Below, piece by piece: positions 33,824-44,597 of a DNA stretch of 64,000 nucleotides; position 1 is the stretch's first letter, and every line of letters begins with the position of its first letter. This DNA is from Hygrophila difformis. Its lineage: Eukaryota > Streptophyta > Magnoliopsida > Lamiales > Acanthaceae. Under the pieces are notes generated by a model. That model saw nothing but the letters and a program-made list of their open reading frames with translations, was not told the DNA's origin and did no database searches. Location: contig JAOANR010000001.1 in the NCBI GenBank assembly GCA_030278955.1, positions 21,679,468 through 21,743,467 of the forward strand, written 5' to 3'. The position numbers and the translations under genes are program-made.

Positions 33824-36800
33824 ATGCAAAGGAGGAAGGATACATTGCCTGAGCTACCGTTCGATCTAGAAATAGAAAGGACTGCTCGACAGCTGAGAGC
33901 ACAAGCAAGATTGCGAAAGGAACGGGAAGCACGGACTCGTACCTCACCTGAAACTACAAGCAGTGATTTATCTGACATGGCAGAAAACCAAGACATTCCC
34001 CCGATCTTACCCATAGACCAACCACCCATCCATAATCAACCACCAAATCACCCTGGCAATGGAGCTGATGGAGGTATGGTAGAACATCCAAATCGTGTTA
34101 ACGAGGAGGAGAATCCACCTAATCTGGAACAGCAACATTACCAGCAATTCCACCAACAACCGCCACCACCTCTAAACCAATATAACCAAAACCAAAACCA
34201 AAATATACCATACCAGCAATACCAGAATCAACCCTTCAATCAAGATCAATTTCAGAACAACCCTCAAGAGCCAGACAACAAGTTCCAACAAAATCTCAAT
34301 TACCACCAGCAATACCAAGATCAAGCGGAACAAGGAAATCAGCAGCAGCAGGCAGCAGCTGACTTCATGCAGCCTATTGTGGAGCCTTATCTGAACAGGC
34401 CCGGGAGAGCACAATTTGCCGCACGTAATATCGAACTGAAACCTACACTAAATAATTTGGTGCAGAACAATCAATTTTGTGGTGCAAATCATGAGGACCT
34501 TCATGATCATCTTCAAACTTTCCTGGAGCTATGCGATACGATCAAAAATCAGGGGGTATCCCCTGATGCAATAAGACTGATGTTGTTTCCTTTCTCATTG
34601 TTTAGTGGAGCCAGGGATTGGTACAAGTCGTTGCCTATCAATCAGAGAAGCACATGGGCAGATCTGGTGAGGAGTTTTCTGTTGAAATACTTCCTTGAAT
34701 CAAAAGTGGAGGAAGGACGAGCAAAAATTGGAGAATTCAAAATGAAACCGGATGAGTCACTCTATGATGCCAAAGAGAGGTTCTTCAACCTTTTGAGGAG
34801 ATGCCCCCAACATGGAATCAACCATGGGAACAGTTGCGAAAATTCTACGGAGGACTCACCCACTCATGGCGAATGATGCTAGATGCTGCTGGAGGAAGGC
34901 ACTTACTCCACTTGCCCATGGACCAAGCCTGGGCAAAGATTGAGACCATGTCTGTCAACAGATCAGTGCTGAACACTGATGAAAGAAAGGCTGACTCCTC
35001 TAGAAATGTTTTTGCTGTAAGTGAGAGTAAAACATACTTCGAAAAATTACAGGAATAGGTAGCTGCGATTCAGCTGGGTCAGGATAAAGGAAAAGGTAAT
35101 ATACAGCCAGGAGCTTCTTCAAGCCAAGCACAACCACAGCAATCGGAAGCTGTTTGCGGGCTGTGTCAGGGACCACATCCAATTGATACATGCCAACAGA
35201 TAGCTACCGAAAGCTGTAACTATGCCGGAAAATACCAGAATCGCCACCCCAACCTATCCTACTCAAATAACAATGCACTCAATGCGCATTTGTTATCTCA
35301 GCCAAATCAGCCTACCCAGTTTGCCCACAAAAACCAACAGCAAAACTTCCGGCCACAGAATCAAAGGTTCGTTCAACAGAGAGTACAGAACTTCCAAAAT
35401 CACAATCAGAATTTCCAGCCACTCATCCAACAAAGACCCAACCAAAATCAAGGCCAAAACTTTCAGAATTTCCAAGCCCAACCTGATCATAACCAGCAGT
35501 TCAATCAAAAGCCGCCATCTCGTCTGGAGAACATGATGACCGAGTTTATTTCCAATCAAAGGGAGATAAACCAACAATTGCAGTAATCGATTAAGAATGT
35601 GGAAACACAAGTCACTCAGCTGGCGAAAGAACTGCAAAACAGGGGGAAAGGAACATTACCGAGCAGTACTGAGACCAACCCGCAATGTAAAGCAATCACA
35701 TTGCGGGGAGGTAAGACTCTGAAGGGGAATGTTGGGTCCGGAAAGAAAAAGGCTGTAAAGGGAAAAAATTCAGTGGAGGTTGAGAAGGAAAAGGAAAAGA
35801 TTGAAGGAGAAGAAAGTATTGAACTGGCGAAGGACAAATCAGATGCAGCTAATTCGCAGACTGAAGCTGCAGTTGAAGCTGATAAGGGTACGGGTGAAGG
35901 TACAACTTCCTTCCCTTTGCCACCAAAAATTGTTAATAATAAGTACATGCCAAGGGTGCCATACCCTGCACGTCTTAAAAATAAGGAACAAGATGAAAAA
36001 TTTAAAAATTTTTTAGAAAGATTGAAAGCTGTTGAGATCACTATTCCCCTGGTCGAAGTGATTTCGGAAATGCCCGTCTATGCTAAATTTCTTAAAGAAA
36101 TGATTTCAGGGAGAAGGAAATTTGAGCAGGATGAAGTGGTGGTTTTAAACAGCAGCTGCAGTGCCATAATCCAAAGAGTGCTACCGGAGAAGAAGGAAGA
36201 CCCAGGCTGTATCACACTGCCAGTCCACATTGGAAAAACCAATGTTGGAAAAGGGTTATGCGATTTGGGATCCAGCATCAACGTCATGCCACTCGCCATG
36301 GCAAAACGTCTTCACTTGGGAGTAATTGAACCAGTTACAATGAAACTGCAACTGGCGGACCGGTCAATCATCCACCCAGTCGGAGTTCTGAAGGACGTGA
36401 TCGTAAAGACGGGAGGGACTCTCTTCCCTGTCGACTTCATCATTCTTGACATTGAGGAGGACTATGAAATGCCACTGATCTTAGGCCACCCCTTTCTCTC
36501 AAGAGGTGGTGCACTGATAGACGCTCGATCAAGCCAAATCAAGCTCCGTGTCGAAGAAGAAGAGCTGAACTTCAACATGGGCAAATTGCAGAAGTTTCCA
36601 TCTGAGGAAACTTGTTCCAAATTTGATGTAATAGATGGTAGGAGTGAGGATGAGATCATAGACTCTATGACTGTGATGTCGGACAAAGTTTCAAAGCAGG
36701 TACTGATGCCTGCTGGTGCCGAGCCAAGCTGCAATGCCGTGCACTTCGAGGACCCTATAACTGGGGACCTTGAAAAATTCGACGGTGTTGAATTCACTCA

Positions 36801-36927
36801 GGAGGAGGAGGAGAGCACTAGGGACAAGGTAGTGGACCCTGTACTGACACAGGGTCGTGAAGGTAAATTTGATATTTCACCCCATCCGTTTCTCGCAAAT
36901 TACTGCCTTCCGTTGAATGTCCGCTAG
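33824..36927 (+). pseudogene. Gag-protease of element B, broken
   Basis: The Gag frame starts at 33,824 with a basic helix (DLEIERTARQLRAQARLRKE) like that of element E, followed by a Q/N-rich stretch and the gag domain (SGARDWYKSLP). A frameshift near 34,815 moves it to the next frame. That frame runs on with a stop at 35,056-35,058, the zinc knuckle CGLCQGPHPIDTC near 35,155, a Q/N/F-rich region, and a second stop at 35,584-35,586. From 35,599 the same frame holds the aspartic protease (LCDLGSSINVMP, near 36,258) to a stop at 36,927. Comparison with element D indicates a frameshift near 36,870-36,890 that separates it from pol. At least four lesions are present. Confidence 0.87.
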
Positions 36928-37001
36928 AGCTTGAACATAAAATACTTCCGGATCATCTTAAGTACGTTTTTCTCGCTGAACCTAAAAAGTTACCGGTAAT
37001 T

Positions 37002-39830
37002 GTGTCAGCTAAGCTGACACAAGAACAAGAAAAAGCTCTGGTAGACATTATCAAGAAATATGTACATGCAATTGGATGGACCATTTCTGATATAAAAGGA
37101 ATAAGCCCCTCTGTTTGCATGCATAGAATTTTAATGGAAGAGGAGTACAAGCCCTCTAGGCAACCCCAAAGGCGTTTGAACCCCCACATGCAAGAAGTGG
37201 TAACGAAAGAAGTTATCAAACTCTTAGATGCTGGTATCATCTATCCTATATCTGACAGCAAATGGGTTAGCCCAGTGCAGGTAGTACCTAAGCGTGGGGG
37301 GATGTGCATAACTACTAACAAACGAGGAGAAGAAGTGGCGACAAGGCCAGTGACCGGTTGGAGAGTTTGCATCGACTACCGGAAGCTCAATACCGCTACG
37401 CAGAAGGATCACTTTCCCTTGCCGTTTATTGATCAAATGCTCGAGAGGTTGGCCGGGAGGGAGTACTACTGTTTTTTGGATGGTTATTCGGGCTATATTC
37501 AAATTGTAATATCTAGTGAAGATCATGATAAAACTACTTTCACTTGCCCGTATGGAACTTTTGCGTACAGGCGCATGCCTTTTGGCCTTTGCAATGCGCC
37601 TGCAACTTTTCAGCGATACATGATGTCTATATTCTCCGAATTTATCGAAAAATGCATTGAAGTTTTCATGGATGACTTCTCTGTATATGGAAATACTTTT
37701 GATGGATGTTTGACTAATCTTGCAAAAATTTTAAAAAGATGCGAGGACACTAACCTAGTTCGGAACTGGGAAAAGTGCCATTTCATGGTTACCGAAGGAA
37801 TTGTGTTGGGTCATCGCATCTCGCGCGCAGGCATCGAAGTCGATAGAGCCAAGGTCTCAGTCATCTCCAATCTTCCATTACCCAATTCAATAAATGCAGT
37901 TAGGAGTTTCTTAGGGCATGCCGGTTTTTACCGGAGGTTTATTAAAGATTTTTCTAAAATTGCCAAGCCGCTCACTAACTTGCTTTGTAAAGAAAATTCC
38001 TTCGTAATAAATGAAGCGTGTGTTCAAGCCTTTGACACGCTCAAAAAGATGTTGATTTCTGCTCCAATAGTGCAACCACCCGATTGGTCAATACCTTTCG
38101 AGGTAATGTGCGATGCAAGTGATCTCGCCGTAGGTGCAGTTCTTGGGCAACATATGGAAGGGAAACATTGTGTAATTCATTACGCAAGTCATGCCCTACA
38201 TGAAGCTCAAATCAACTACACCATCACGGAAAAAGAGATTTATGATGTGGTTTTCGCGTTTGATAAATTCAGAAAGTACCTCATTTGTACGAAAACCATA
38301 GTGTACACAGATCACTCTACACTGAGATACTTGTTCAGCAAACAAGATGACAAACCTCGATTAATCAGGTGGGTACTTCTGTTGCAGGAATTCGATATCA
38401 AAATAAAATATAGAAAAAGCAAAGACAATGGTGCTATTGACCATTTGTCTCGAATAGAAAATGATAAAAATGAGATAGCCGTCAATGAAAATTTTCCGGA
38501 TGAGCAACTGTTTGCTTTGCCCCTTCATGATAAAGCTTGTCCATGGTTTTCCGACATTGCTAACTTTTTAGCATGTGGAATAATCCCACCATTCCAGCAG
38601 AAGGTCCATAAAGCAAGGTTCAACCGAGACGTAGTCAACTACTTCTGGGAAGATCCTTATCTCTTCAAGCATTGTGCAGATTCGATTATTCGACGATGTG
38701 TAACTGAGCACGAGGCTTATCAAATCGCTAGAAAATGCCATGAATCGGAATATGGAGGTCACCATGGTCCCACTCGAACAGCTCATAAAGTGCTCGAGTG
38801 TGGTTGCTATTGGCCTACCATTTACGAGGATTGCAGGGCGTTTGTTAAGACTTACGACAGATGCCAAAGACTAGGGAATATCTCCAAGAGGGATGAAATG
38901 CCTCAAAAAGGAATTCTCACTCTTGAGATTTTCGATGTATGGGGTATTGACTTCATGGGACCATTCCCGACATCTGATGGGAATCATTACATCTTGGTAG
39001 CTGTCGACTACGTGTCCAAGTGGGTTGAGGCGGTTGCACTGCCAACCAATGATGGTCACCAAGTCATCAAATTTCTGAAAAATAACACTTTTAATAGATT
39101 TGGTGTACCTAGGGTAATCATATCTGATGGAGGAGCCCATTTTGTTAACAAAGCTTTTGCAAATCTTATGAGCAAAACTGGGATTCTCCACAAGATAGGC
39201 ACGCCTTATCATCCCCAAACTAGTGGCCAAGTCGAGGTATCAAACCGCGAAATCAAACATATACTCGAGGCTACTGTGGGGATAACCCGTAAAGATTGGT
39301 CACGTAAGCTCAATGATGCACTATGGGCATACCGCACGGCATTTAAGACTCCCATTGGGATGTCCCCTTATAGGCTTGTCTTCGGAAAAGCCTGTTACTT
39401 GCCCGTAGAACTAGAGCATAAGGCTTACTGGGCCGTAAAAACGCTTAATTTTGATCCAAGAGTTGCTCAGGGCAAACGCAAGTTGGACCTCAATGAAATT
39501 GAGGAAATACGTGCGCAAGCTTATGAAAGCTCAAGGATATACAAAGAGCGGACCCAGAAGTTACATGATCGTCGTATTAAATCTAAACACTTCTATGTTG
39601 GTCAAAATGTCTTATTGTTCAATACTAGGTTGAAGCTATTCCCCGGAAAGCTTAGATCCAGATGGGAATGGCCATACGAAGTGGTGCACGTGTTTGAAAG
39701 TGGAGCTGTCAGGATTCGAACTGACAAGGGAGAGATGGTGGTAAATGGACAGAGATTGAAGGAGTACCTCGGACAGTTCGACACCAAAAAAGAAGTTCAA
39801 ATGATATCAGAGCCGGCCTATGCTCAATAA
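37002..39830 (+). CDS. RT-RNase H-integrase of element B (open frame)
   Basis: A 942-codon uninterrupted frame that would normally be the C-terminal part of a Gag-Pol polyprotein; the ATG at 37,002 is only its first Met after an upstream frameshift. RT carries the catalytic FMDDFSVYG at residues 222-230. RNase H follows ([13 protein letters not shown], about 370; [10 protein letters not shown]). Integrase has the HHCC zinc region (about 576-626, [13 protein letters not shown]...DRCQRLG) and the DDE core ([22 protein letters not shown]). No chromodomain is evident, as expected for Athila. All key residues checked are present, but the broken Gag-protease upstream makes the element non-autonomous unless complemented. 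Confidence 0.92.
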   Translation: MSAKLTQEQEKALVDIIKKYVHAIGWTISDIKGISPSVCMHRILMEEEYKPSRQPQRRLNPHMQEVVTKEVIKLLDAGIIYPISDSKWVSPVQVVPKRGGMCITTNKRGEEVATRPVTGWRVCIDYRKLNTATQKDHFPLPFIDQMLERLAGREYYCFLDGYSGYIQIVISSEDHDKTTFTCPYGTFAYRRMPFGLCNAPATFQRYMMSIFSEFIEKCIEVFMDDFSVYGNTFDGCLTNLAKILKRCEDTNLVRNWEKCHFMVTEGIVLGHRISRAGIEVDRAKVSVISNLPLPNSINAVRSFLGHAGFYRRFIKDFSKIAKPLTNLLCKENSFVINEACVQAFDTLKKMLISAPIVQPPDWSIPFEVMCDASDLAVGAVLGQHMEGKHCVIHYASHALHEAQINYTITEKEIYDVVFAFDKFRKYLICTKTIVYTDHSTLRYLFSKQDDKPRLIRWVLLLQEFDIKIKYRKSKDNGAIDHLSRIENDKNEIAVNENFPDEQLFALPLHDKACPWFSDIANFLACGIIPPFQQKVHKARFNRDVVNYFWEDPYLFKHCADSIIRRCVTEHEAYQIARKCHESEYGGHHGPTRTAHKVLECGCYWPTIYEDCRAFVKTYDRCQRLGNISKRDEMPQKGILTLEIFDVWGIDFMGPFPTSDGNHYILVAVDYVSKWVEAVALPTNDGHQVIKFLKNNTFNRFGVPRVIISDGGAHFVNKAFANLMSKTGILHKIGTPYHPQTSGQVEVSNREIKHILEATVGITRKDWSRKLNDALWAYRTAFKTPIGMSPYRLVFGKACYLPVELEHKAYWAVKTLNFDPRVAQGKRKLDLNEIEEIRAQAYESSRIYKERTQKLHDRRIKSKHFYVGQNVLLFNTRLKLFPGKLRSRWEWPYEVVHVFESGAVRIRTDKGEMVVNGQRLKEYLGQFDTKKEVQMISEPAYAQ

Positions 39831-40298
39831 AATAATATATATTTATATAACTAATTATTTATTACATAGCATATTCATTATCTTGGGCAATAAGTATCCA
39901 AACATCAACTAAACATTTAGAGTACTAAAACTCTAAATGTGAGGATGTTGATATTTGGAGAAAAATCTAATAATTTTCCTATGTTTGCCTTGCAGGAATT
40001 CATGGAATCAACAAAAAGAAAAATAAAGCTTCAAAATTTCAGGTTCCGGGTTGGATTAATATTGCAATTAATGGAAATTAATTTCAGAAATTAGAGAAAT
40101 TTAAAGTCCGGAATAAATCCACAAAATAGCAGTGTTAATCCAACCTAATTTATGCAAGCAATAAATATTTAGAATAATCATTGTGTGTAAGTAAGCGTGC
40201 TCAGTATTTTGGATTTGTAGAAAATGCATAATTTTAGAAAATGTTAAAAACTGGAAAATTTCAAAAATTTTGTTAAGTATTGCCTTGGTAAATTCTCC
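39831..40298 (+). other. Spacer after pol with hairpin and polypurine-like motif
   Basis: Non-coding. At 39,913-39,952 a hairpin (CATTTAGAGT, loop, ACTCTAAATG) runs into TGTGAGGATGTTGAT, the same sequence that stands at the 3' LTR boundary (43,866-43,882) and in the intron (42,362-42,400). Confidence 0.6.
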
Positions 40299-40780
40299 AA
40301 ATTCGGTCTCCAAGCCAATTCGGTTTAGACCGAATTGATCGAAGAGATCGAATTGATCCCCCAAGGCACACATTCGGTGTTAATTTTGCTAAGTAGCAAT
40401 TCGGTCTAAGTAATTCGGTCTATACCGAATTGATTTTGAAAGATCGAATTGATTTACAAAAGGCATTATTTTATTTTCTCATTTTTGCAAGTGACCAATT
40501 CGGTCTAAAAGGCAATTCGGTCTATACCGAATTGCCTGAATAGACCGAATTGCCTCACAAAAGCACCCTTTATTCTTCTAAGTGTCCAATTCGGTATACT
40601 CTCTCCAATTCAGTCTTATGTCAATTCGGTCTAGACCGAATTGATTTTAAACACCGAATTGAAGTGAGTTGTTTGTGTTTTTCTCCAGATTCGGTCTACA
40701 AGCAAATTCGGTCTATACCGAATTGGCCTAGAGACCGAATCCCTCACAAAGAATTGGGGATTTCATCAATTCGGAATTGA
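40299..40780. repeat. Palindrome array upstream of the internal promoter, element B
   Basis: Five units of the CAATTCGGTCTA half-site design at about 40,299-40,353, 40,397-40,451, 40,496-40,552, 40,586-40,662 and 40,688-40,740, plus a half-site pair near 40,769. They are the same units as in the LTR. The array ends about 20-60 bp before the TATA box at 40,798. Confidence 0.9.
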
Positions 40781-40797
40781 TCCCAGTCCCACTCCCT

Positions 40798-40808
40798 TAT
40801 ATATATAC
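40798..40808 (+). promoter_or_regulatory. Internal TATA box of element B
   Basis: TTATATATATA followed by a pyrimidine-rich leader (CCCTTTCCCTCTCTTCCC). It lies about 150 bp before the ATG at 40,951. Element D has a TATA box (TATAAATA) in the equivalent place, also directly after its palindrome array. Confidence 0.7.
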
Positions 40809-40950
40809 CCTTTCCCTCTCTTCCCTCTCACTTTCACTTCCACATTTACAAAAATCCCCTATTTCCCTCTCGCGACCCTTCGTCTTCCTCGCGAAACCAG
40901 AGCTCGAACCCAAAACTTCACTCCATCCAAATCACTCCCAAGCTTTTTAA

Positions 40951-43532
40951 ATGGCGTCTTCATCTTCTAATCCAAGTGGGAGCATGGGGTAAGTTCTCTG
41001 TTTTCGATTCCGCGCCCCATTGTCGTGTTTCCAGTTTTGATTTTTATGAATTTTTGCGAAATCCCGGGGGGGGGGGGGGGGGGAGATTGTAGACTATTTT
41101 TATGTTGGGGAAGGTCGGAATGTGGTCGGAATATGTTGGGCATAATCGAAATAGCTTAAAACAGTGTTAGTAGAACTTAGGGTTTTTCCCTGTTTCCTTG
41201 TTCGAACTCCATTGTTGATGTTTTGAAGCTTACTGTGTTCTAGGATGTGTTTATCTTTGAAAAATATTTGGGTTTCAAAACCCTCAAAAATCTGTTTTGT
41301 CCATTGTGTAAATTTGGTTGTCATTTCATTTGTTGATGACTGTGATTACACTTAGAAAACTGTGATGATGGTGATTACAGGGGTAGCTTTTCCATTTTGC
41401 TCCTGTACCACTGTTTTGATATGTGTGATGATGATCATTGAATAAGCATGATTCATTGAGTGAATCTATTGTGTTGAGTTCTTGAAGCATGATTTGTTGG
41501 CAAAATTTTCTTTTGAAAAATGTTGACATTTGTGAACTGTGTTGAATTTTATTGTGTGTTTGTTTGCATGTACTGTATTTGTGAATTTTGCTAATAAAAG
41601 TTTTGTGGGTACCTAGTTGACCACACCATGCAAATAAACTGAAAAGTTGATGTTTGTAATAAACATGAAAACATGGGTTACAAACAAAACCATGCCAAAA
41701 TTTTTCCTGACATGTGTTTCTCAAACACAGTTGGTTTGGCATTTATGTATAAAAGAGACAAAAAGTTGGTAGGATTCTTTGTTTTGCTTCATTAAGTGTT
41801 TGACTTGCACATGTGGATATGTGGGGAAGCAACAAAGTGTAGTAATTTTGCTCACTTTTCATCACCCATTATCCACACAAAAATTCAAATGGGGGACCAC
41901 TCACACCCCCAATTTTATTAAATAAAAAGTCAACACTTTGTATTAAAATCTAAAAATAGTCTTTGTGTGTTTGTGTTAGTTTATTTTTATTTTTATTTTT
42001 CCTTAATCCATTGCCTCATGCTAGCAATTGCATCATTCATCATGTGCATTTATTCTCCATCATTGAATTTTTTTTCTCATCCCATCTCACATGTTTTAAA
42101 TCACTTTTATAAGTGATTAAAAATTAAAATTTTCTTAGGTGGGCTCAATAGCCTACAAAAATTCCATCTTTTGGTCTCTTGACCATTTGAAAAATCCTTA
42201 GACTATTTTTTTTAGTCTAAGAAAAATTATAAGGGTCCAAGACTCTTATTTTTCTTTTCTTCCTTTATACTATTTGTGTTCAATAAAGTTAGATTTTATA
42301 ATCTAACTCGGTATCTTAGTACCTATCTTTTGCCTCAATAAATTCAAGTGAAACCAATTAACCACATTTAGAGCAAGGCTCAAAATGTGAGGATGTTGAT
42401 TTTTAACTTAAATCTTATTTTATTAAAAATTTGTCAAAAATATTCTCATCTCTTCTTCTTCAGGGACCAATATATCATTGAGGATTCCGTAATGGGGCTT
42501 TCAAAGACAACTCCAGATCTTGCCTTTCTAGAGATCGAACGAATGAAAAGGGAAATGGACGAGAATAGACGAGCTTTGGAAGCCGAATTCAAGTTAAAGA
42601 TGGATCACCAGATCGAATGGAGATTCGAGATGAAAGAACACTGGTGGAGAAACATTCCAGAAGAGGACAGAAATCACAAGGCTATGGGACTTGAAAGAGA
42701 TTTTTGCAAGCATGTTCTGAATTTCTGGGATAATGAGTTCACACACGCCACTTTTGATCAGAGATTCTCGCCCGAAGTACACTACGAAAGAATGGTCTAG
42801 AGAATGATTGAACAGAAAGGCCGGTGGAATAGATTACTGGAGCAAAAATTTGGAGACAAGAAAGTAGCAGCCTTTGAGCCGATCCCTATCCAACATGCCA
42901 TCACAGAAGAAACCAAGAGGTATTATGCCAGAAAAATTCCTCCAGCACAACAAGTGGCGGTCTCCGGGATATTCTCTATGACAAACGCCTTCCCATTCAT
43001 GTACAAGAAAGAGTTATTTGACAATGGGACTGTCTGCGGACCGGAAGAGCAATTGTGGCTCACAAAGCACGCCAAGGCACGCCATACTGAAATGGCATAT
43101 AACTTTTGGGAATCTCTCAAGCCCGTGTTGAGTTATGGAGCAGCCCACCACACCCCAATGCTGGATACAATAATTGAGCGTACAAAGGCAATAAGGGAAC
43201 TGTGGGGCGAGTACATGAAAGCATGGGGGAGTTGGAAGAAGGATATCAGAGTCCCAGTGCTAAACCCAGGAGTGGTGATACCCCCAGGGAATGAGGAGAT
43301 TATCCCAACATTTTTGCCAAAGAGATTCCCGGCGGTTATACCTAGAGAAGTCGCGATGGATGAGATGCCAAATTTTGCACTCATCAGAACCGTATGCCCC
43401 GTTATAACCCTCAATAAGACATCAGGATCTCGATTTGAGGAAATGAGTAGGTGGCGAGTTGGTCTGATTGCAAGCTTATGGGAGAATTTAATTGAATTTG
43501 ATTATGAGCGTATTGTCCAAAATCCAATTTGA
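40951..43532 (+). pseudogene. Spliced post-pol ORF (ORF3) of element B, one stop
   Basis: Exon 1 is 40,951-40,988 (12 codons plus 2 bases, Ser-rich) and ends at a GTAAGT donor. The intron spans 40,989-42,463 and ends in TCTTCTTCTTCAG. Exon 2 is 42,464-43,532. The splice keeps the frame open, giving 368 codons with a single TAG at 42,798-42,800. The exon 2 product is charged, with a probable coiled-coil (EIERMKREMDENRRALEAEF) and Trp-rich parts. No signal peptide or membrane segment is visible, so it does not look like an envelope protein although it occupies that position. The function is unknown. The last ~50 codons are clearly related to a remnant in element D (56,045-56,185). Splice sites are inferred from sequence and from the matching layout in D. 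Confidence 0.72.
40989..42463 (+). other. Predicted intron of element B ORF3
   Basis: 1,475-bp GT-AG intron (GTAAGTTCTC to TTCTTCAG). It is AT-rich with a run of 18 G at 41,066-41,083 and a hairpin/polypurine-like motif at 42,362-42,400. No other coding frame is supported. Confidence 0.65.
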
Positions 43533-43878
43533 GAGTGTGTGAGATTTCCGTTTCCACTATATGTGAGGCTCTGCTTTGATTGATTAATGTTCATGTCATG
43601 CTTGAATTCAAGAATTAAACCAATGAGATTTTCTATACATATATTCAAGAAGAATTAACAATAATGATTGATTTGTATACCGACTCAAGTGAAAAATATC
43701 ATTTCATTAAACACTGCAATCAAGAGAGTTTAATACTTGTAATTTTGATTATCTTATCCCAATATAAAAAGAATGAAATTTTTGAAGCCACGCAAATGGA
43801 TTGAATGTGCAGAGGCCTTGCTGTTAGGAGCATTGACTCTGACTGCTCGGGGACGATCAGTATTAAATGTGAGCATGT
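43533..43878 (+). other. ORF3 3' flank and LTR boundary, element B
   Basis: Non-coding. It ends with CTGCTCGGGGACGATCAGTA and AAATGTGAGCATGT, the purine-rich boundary directly before the 3' LTR. The same sequence precedes element D's 3' LTR. Confidence 0.6.
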
Positions 43879-44597
43879 TGATAATGGCCAAAATTATCCA
43901 TTATTTCCAATCCATTTCCGTGTCTGAGACGGACATTTTGATCGTATTCCCATCTTATTTTAATAAGAAAGCAGTTGAATTCGACAAATTAATGTGAGTT
44001 TTTAAAACAATAAGCTGGTAATGAAAGACACAAAAATATGCAATTTTAATTGTAGTTGTGTTAGAAAAATCCAAAAATATGAAAAAAGGAAAAAGAAAAG
44101 AATAAAGGAATGAAAAGATGGGCAAAAGAATAAAATAGCCCACAAAAGTCAAAAAGATGGGAAAAAGAATGAAAAACCCACAAAAATAAAATTTTTGGCC
44201 AAGTGTTGAAAGGCAATTCGGTCTAGGCAATTCGGTCTACACCGAATTGCCACCGAATTGCCCATATAGACCGAATTGCTGAAGAATAAAGAGGAACAAT
44301 AGACCATGTGTTGAGAGGAGAAGCAAGATACCCAATTCAGTTTATGCAATTCGGTTTACACTGAATTAATTGCATAGACCGAATTGATTCAAGACAAGGA
44401 AGCCAAGCAGGAGACCATGAGCAATTCGACAAAATCAATTCGGTCTACACTATACCGAATTGACACTGAAGACCACATCCTAGCCAAAGATCAAGAAAGA
44501 AGGACTTCAAGCAATTCGATGTCCACCAATTCGGTCTATACCGAATTGCATGTGGAGATCGAATTAAGTTCAAAATACATCCAGATGAAGCTGAGGA
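43879..44597 (+). repeat. Element B 3' LTR, truncated, with palindrome cluster
   Basis: TGATAATGGCCAAAA onward matches 29,243-29,958 with few differences. It includes the palindrome cluster (44,215-44,566). Similarity stops at CTGAGGA (44,597), where element C's LTR sequence begins. About 3.7 kb of the LTR is missing. Confidence 0.9.

Larger units (their letters stand above)
29243..44597 (+). mobile_element. Element B: long-LTR Athila-type element with a third transcription unit
   Basis: Inserted in the integrase region of element A. The 5' LTR is 29,243-33,679 (TGATAATGGCC to AAAAGTTTAA), unusually long at 4.4 kb. The primer site TGGCGCCGTTGCCGGGGA (33,680-33,697) matches the tRNA-Asp type of Athila. 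Gag-protease is broken (33,824-36,927), pol is open (37,002-39,830), and a spliced third ORF (40,951-43,532) precedes the 3' LTR (from 43,879). The 3' LTR is truncated at about 44,597, so no target duplication can be checked. Internal architecture and LTR termini are shared with element D. Confidence 0.9.

Noticed and set aside
41066..41083. Run of 18 G in the ORF3 intron as a possible G-quadruplex
   Set aside because: A single homopolymer in an intron; length is unreliable in sequencing and nothing nearby supports a function.
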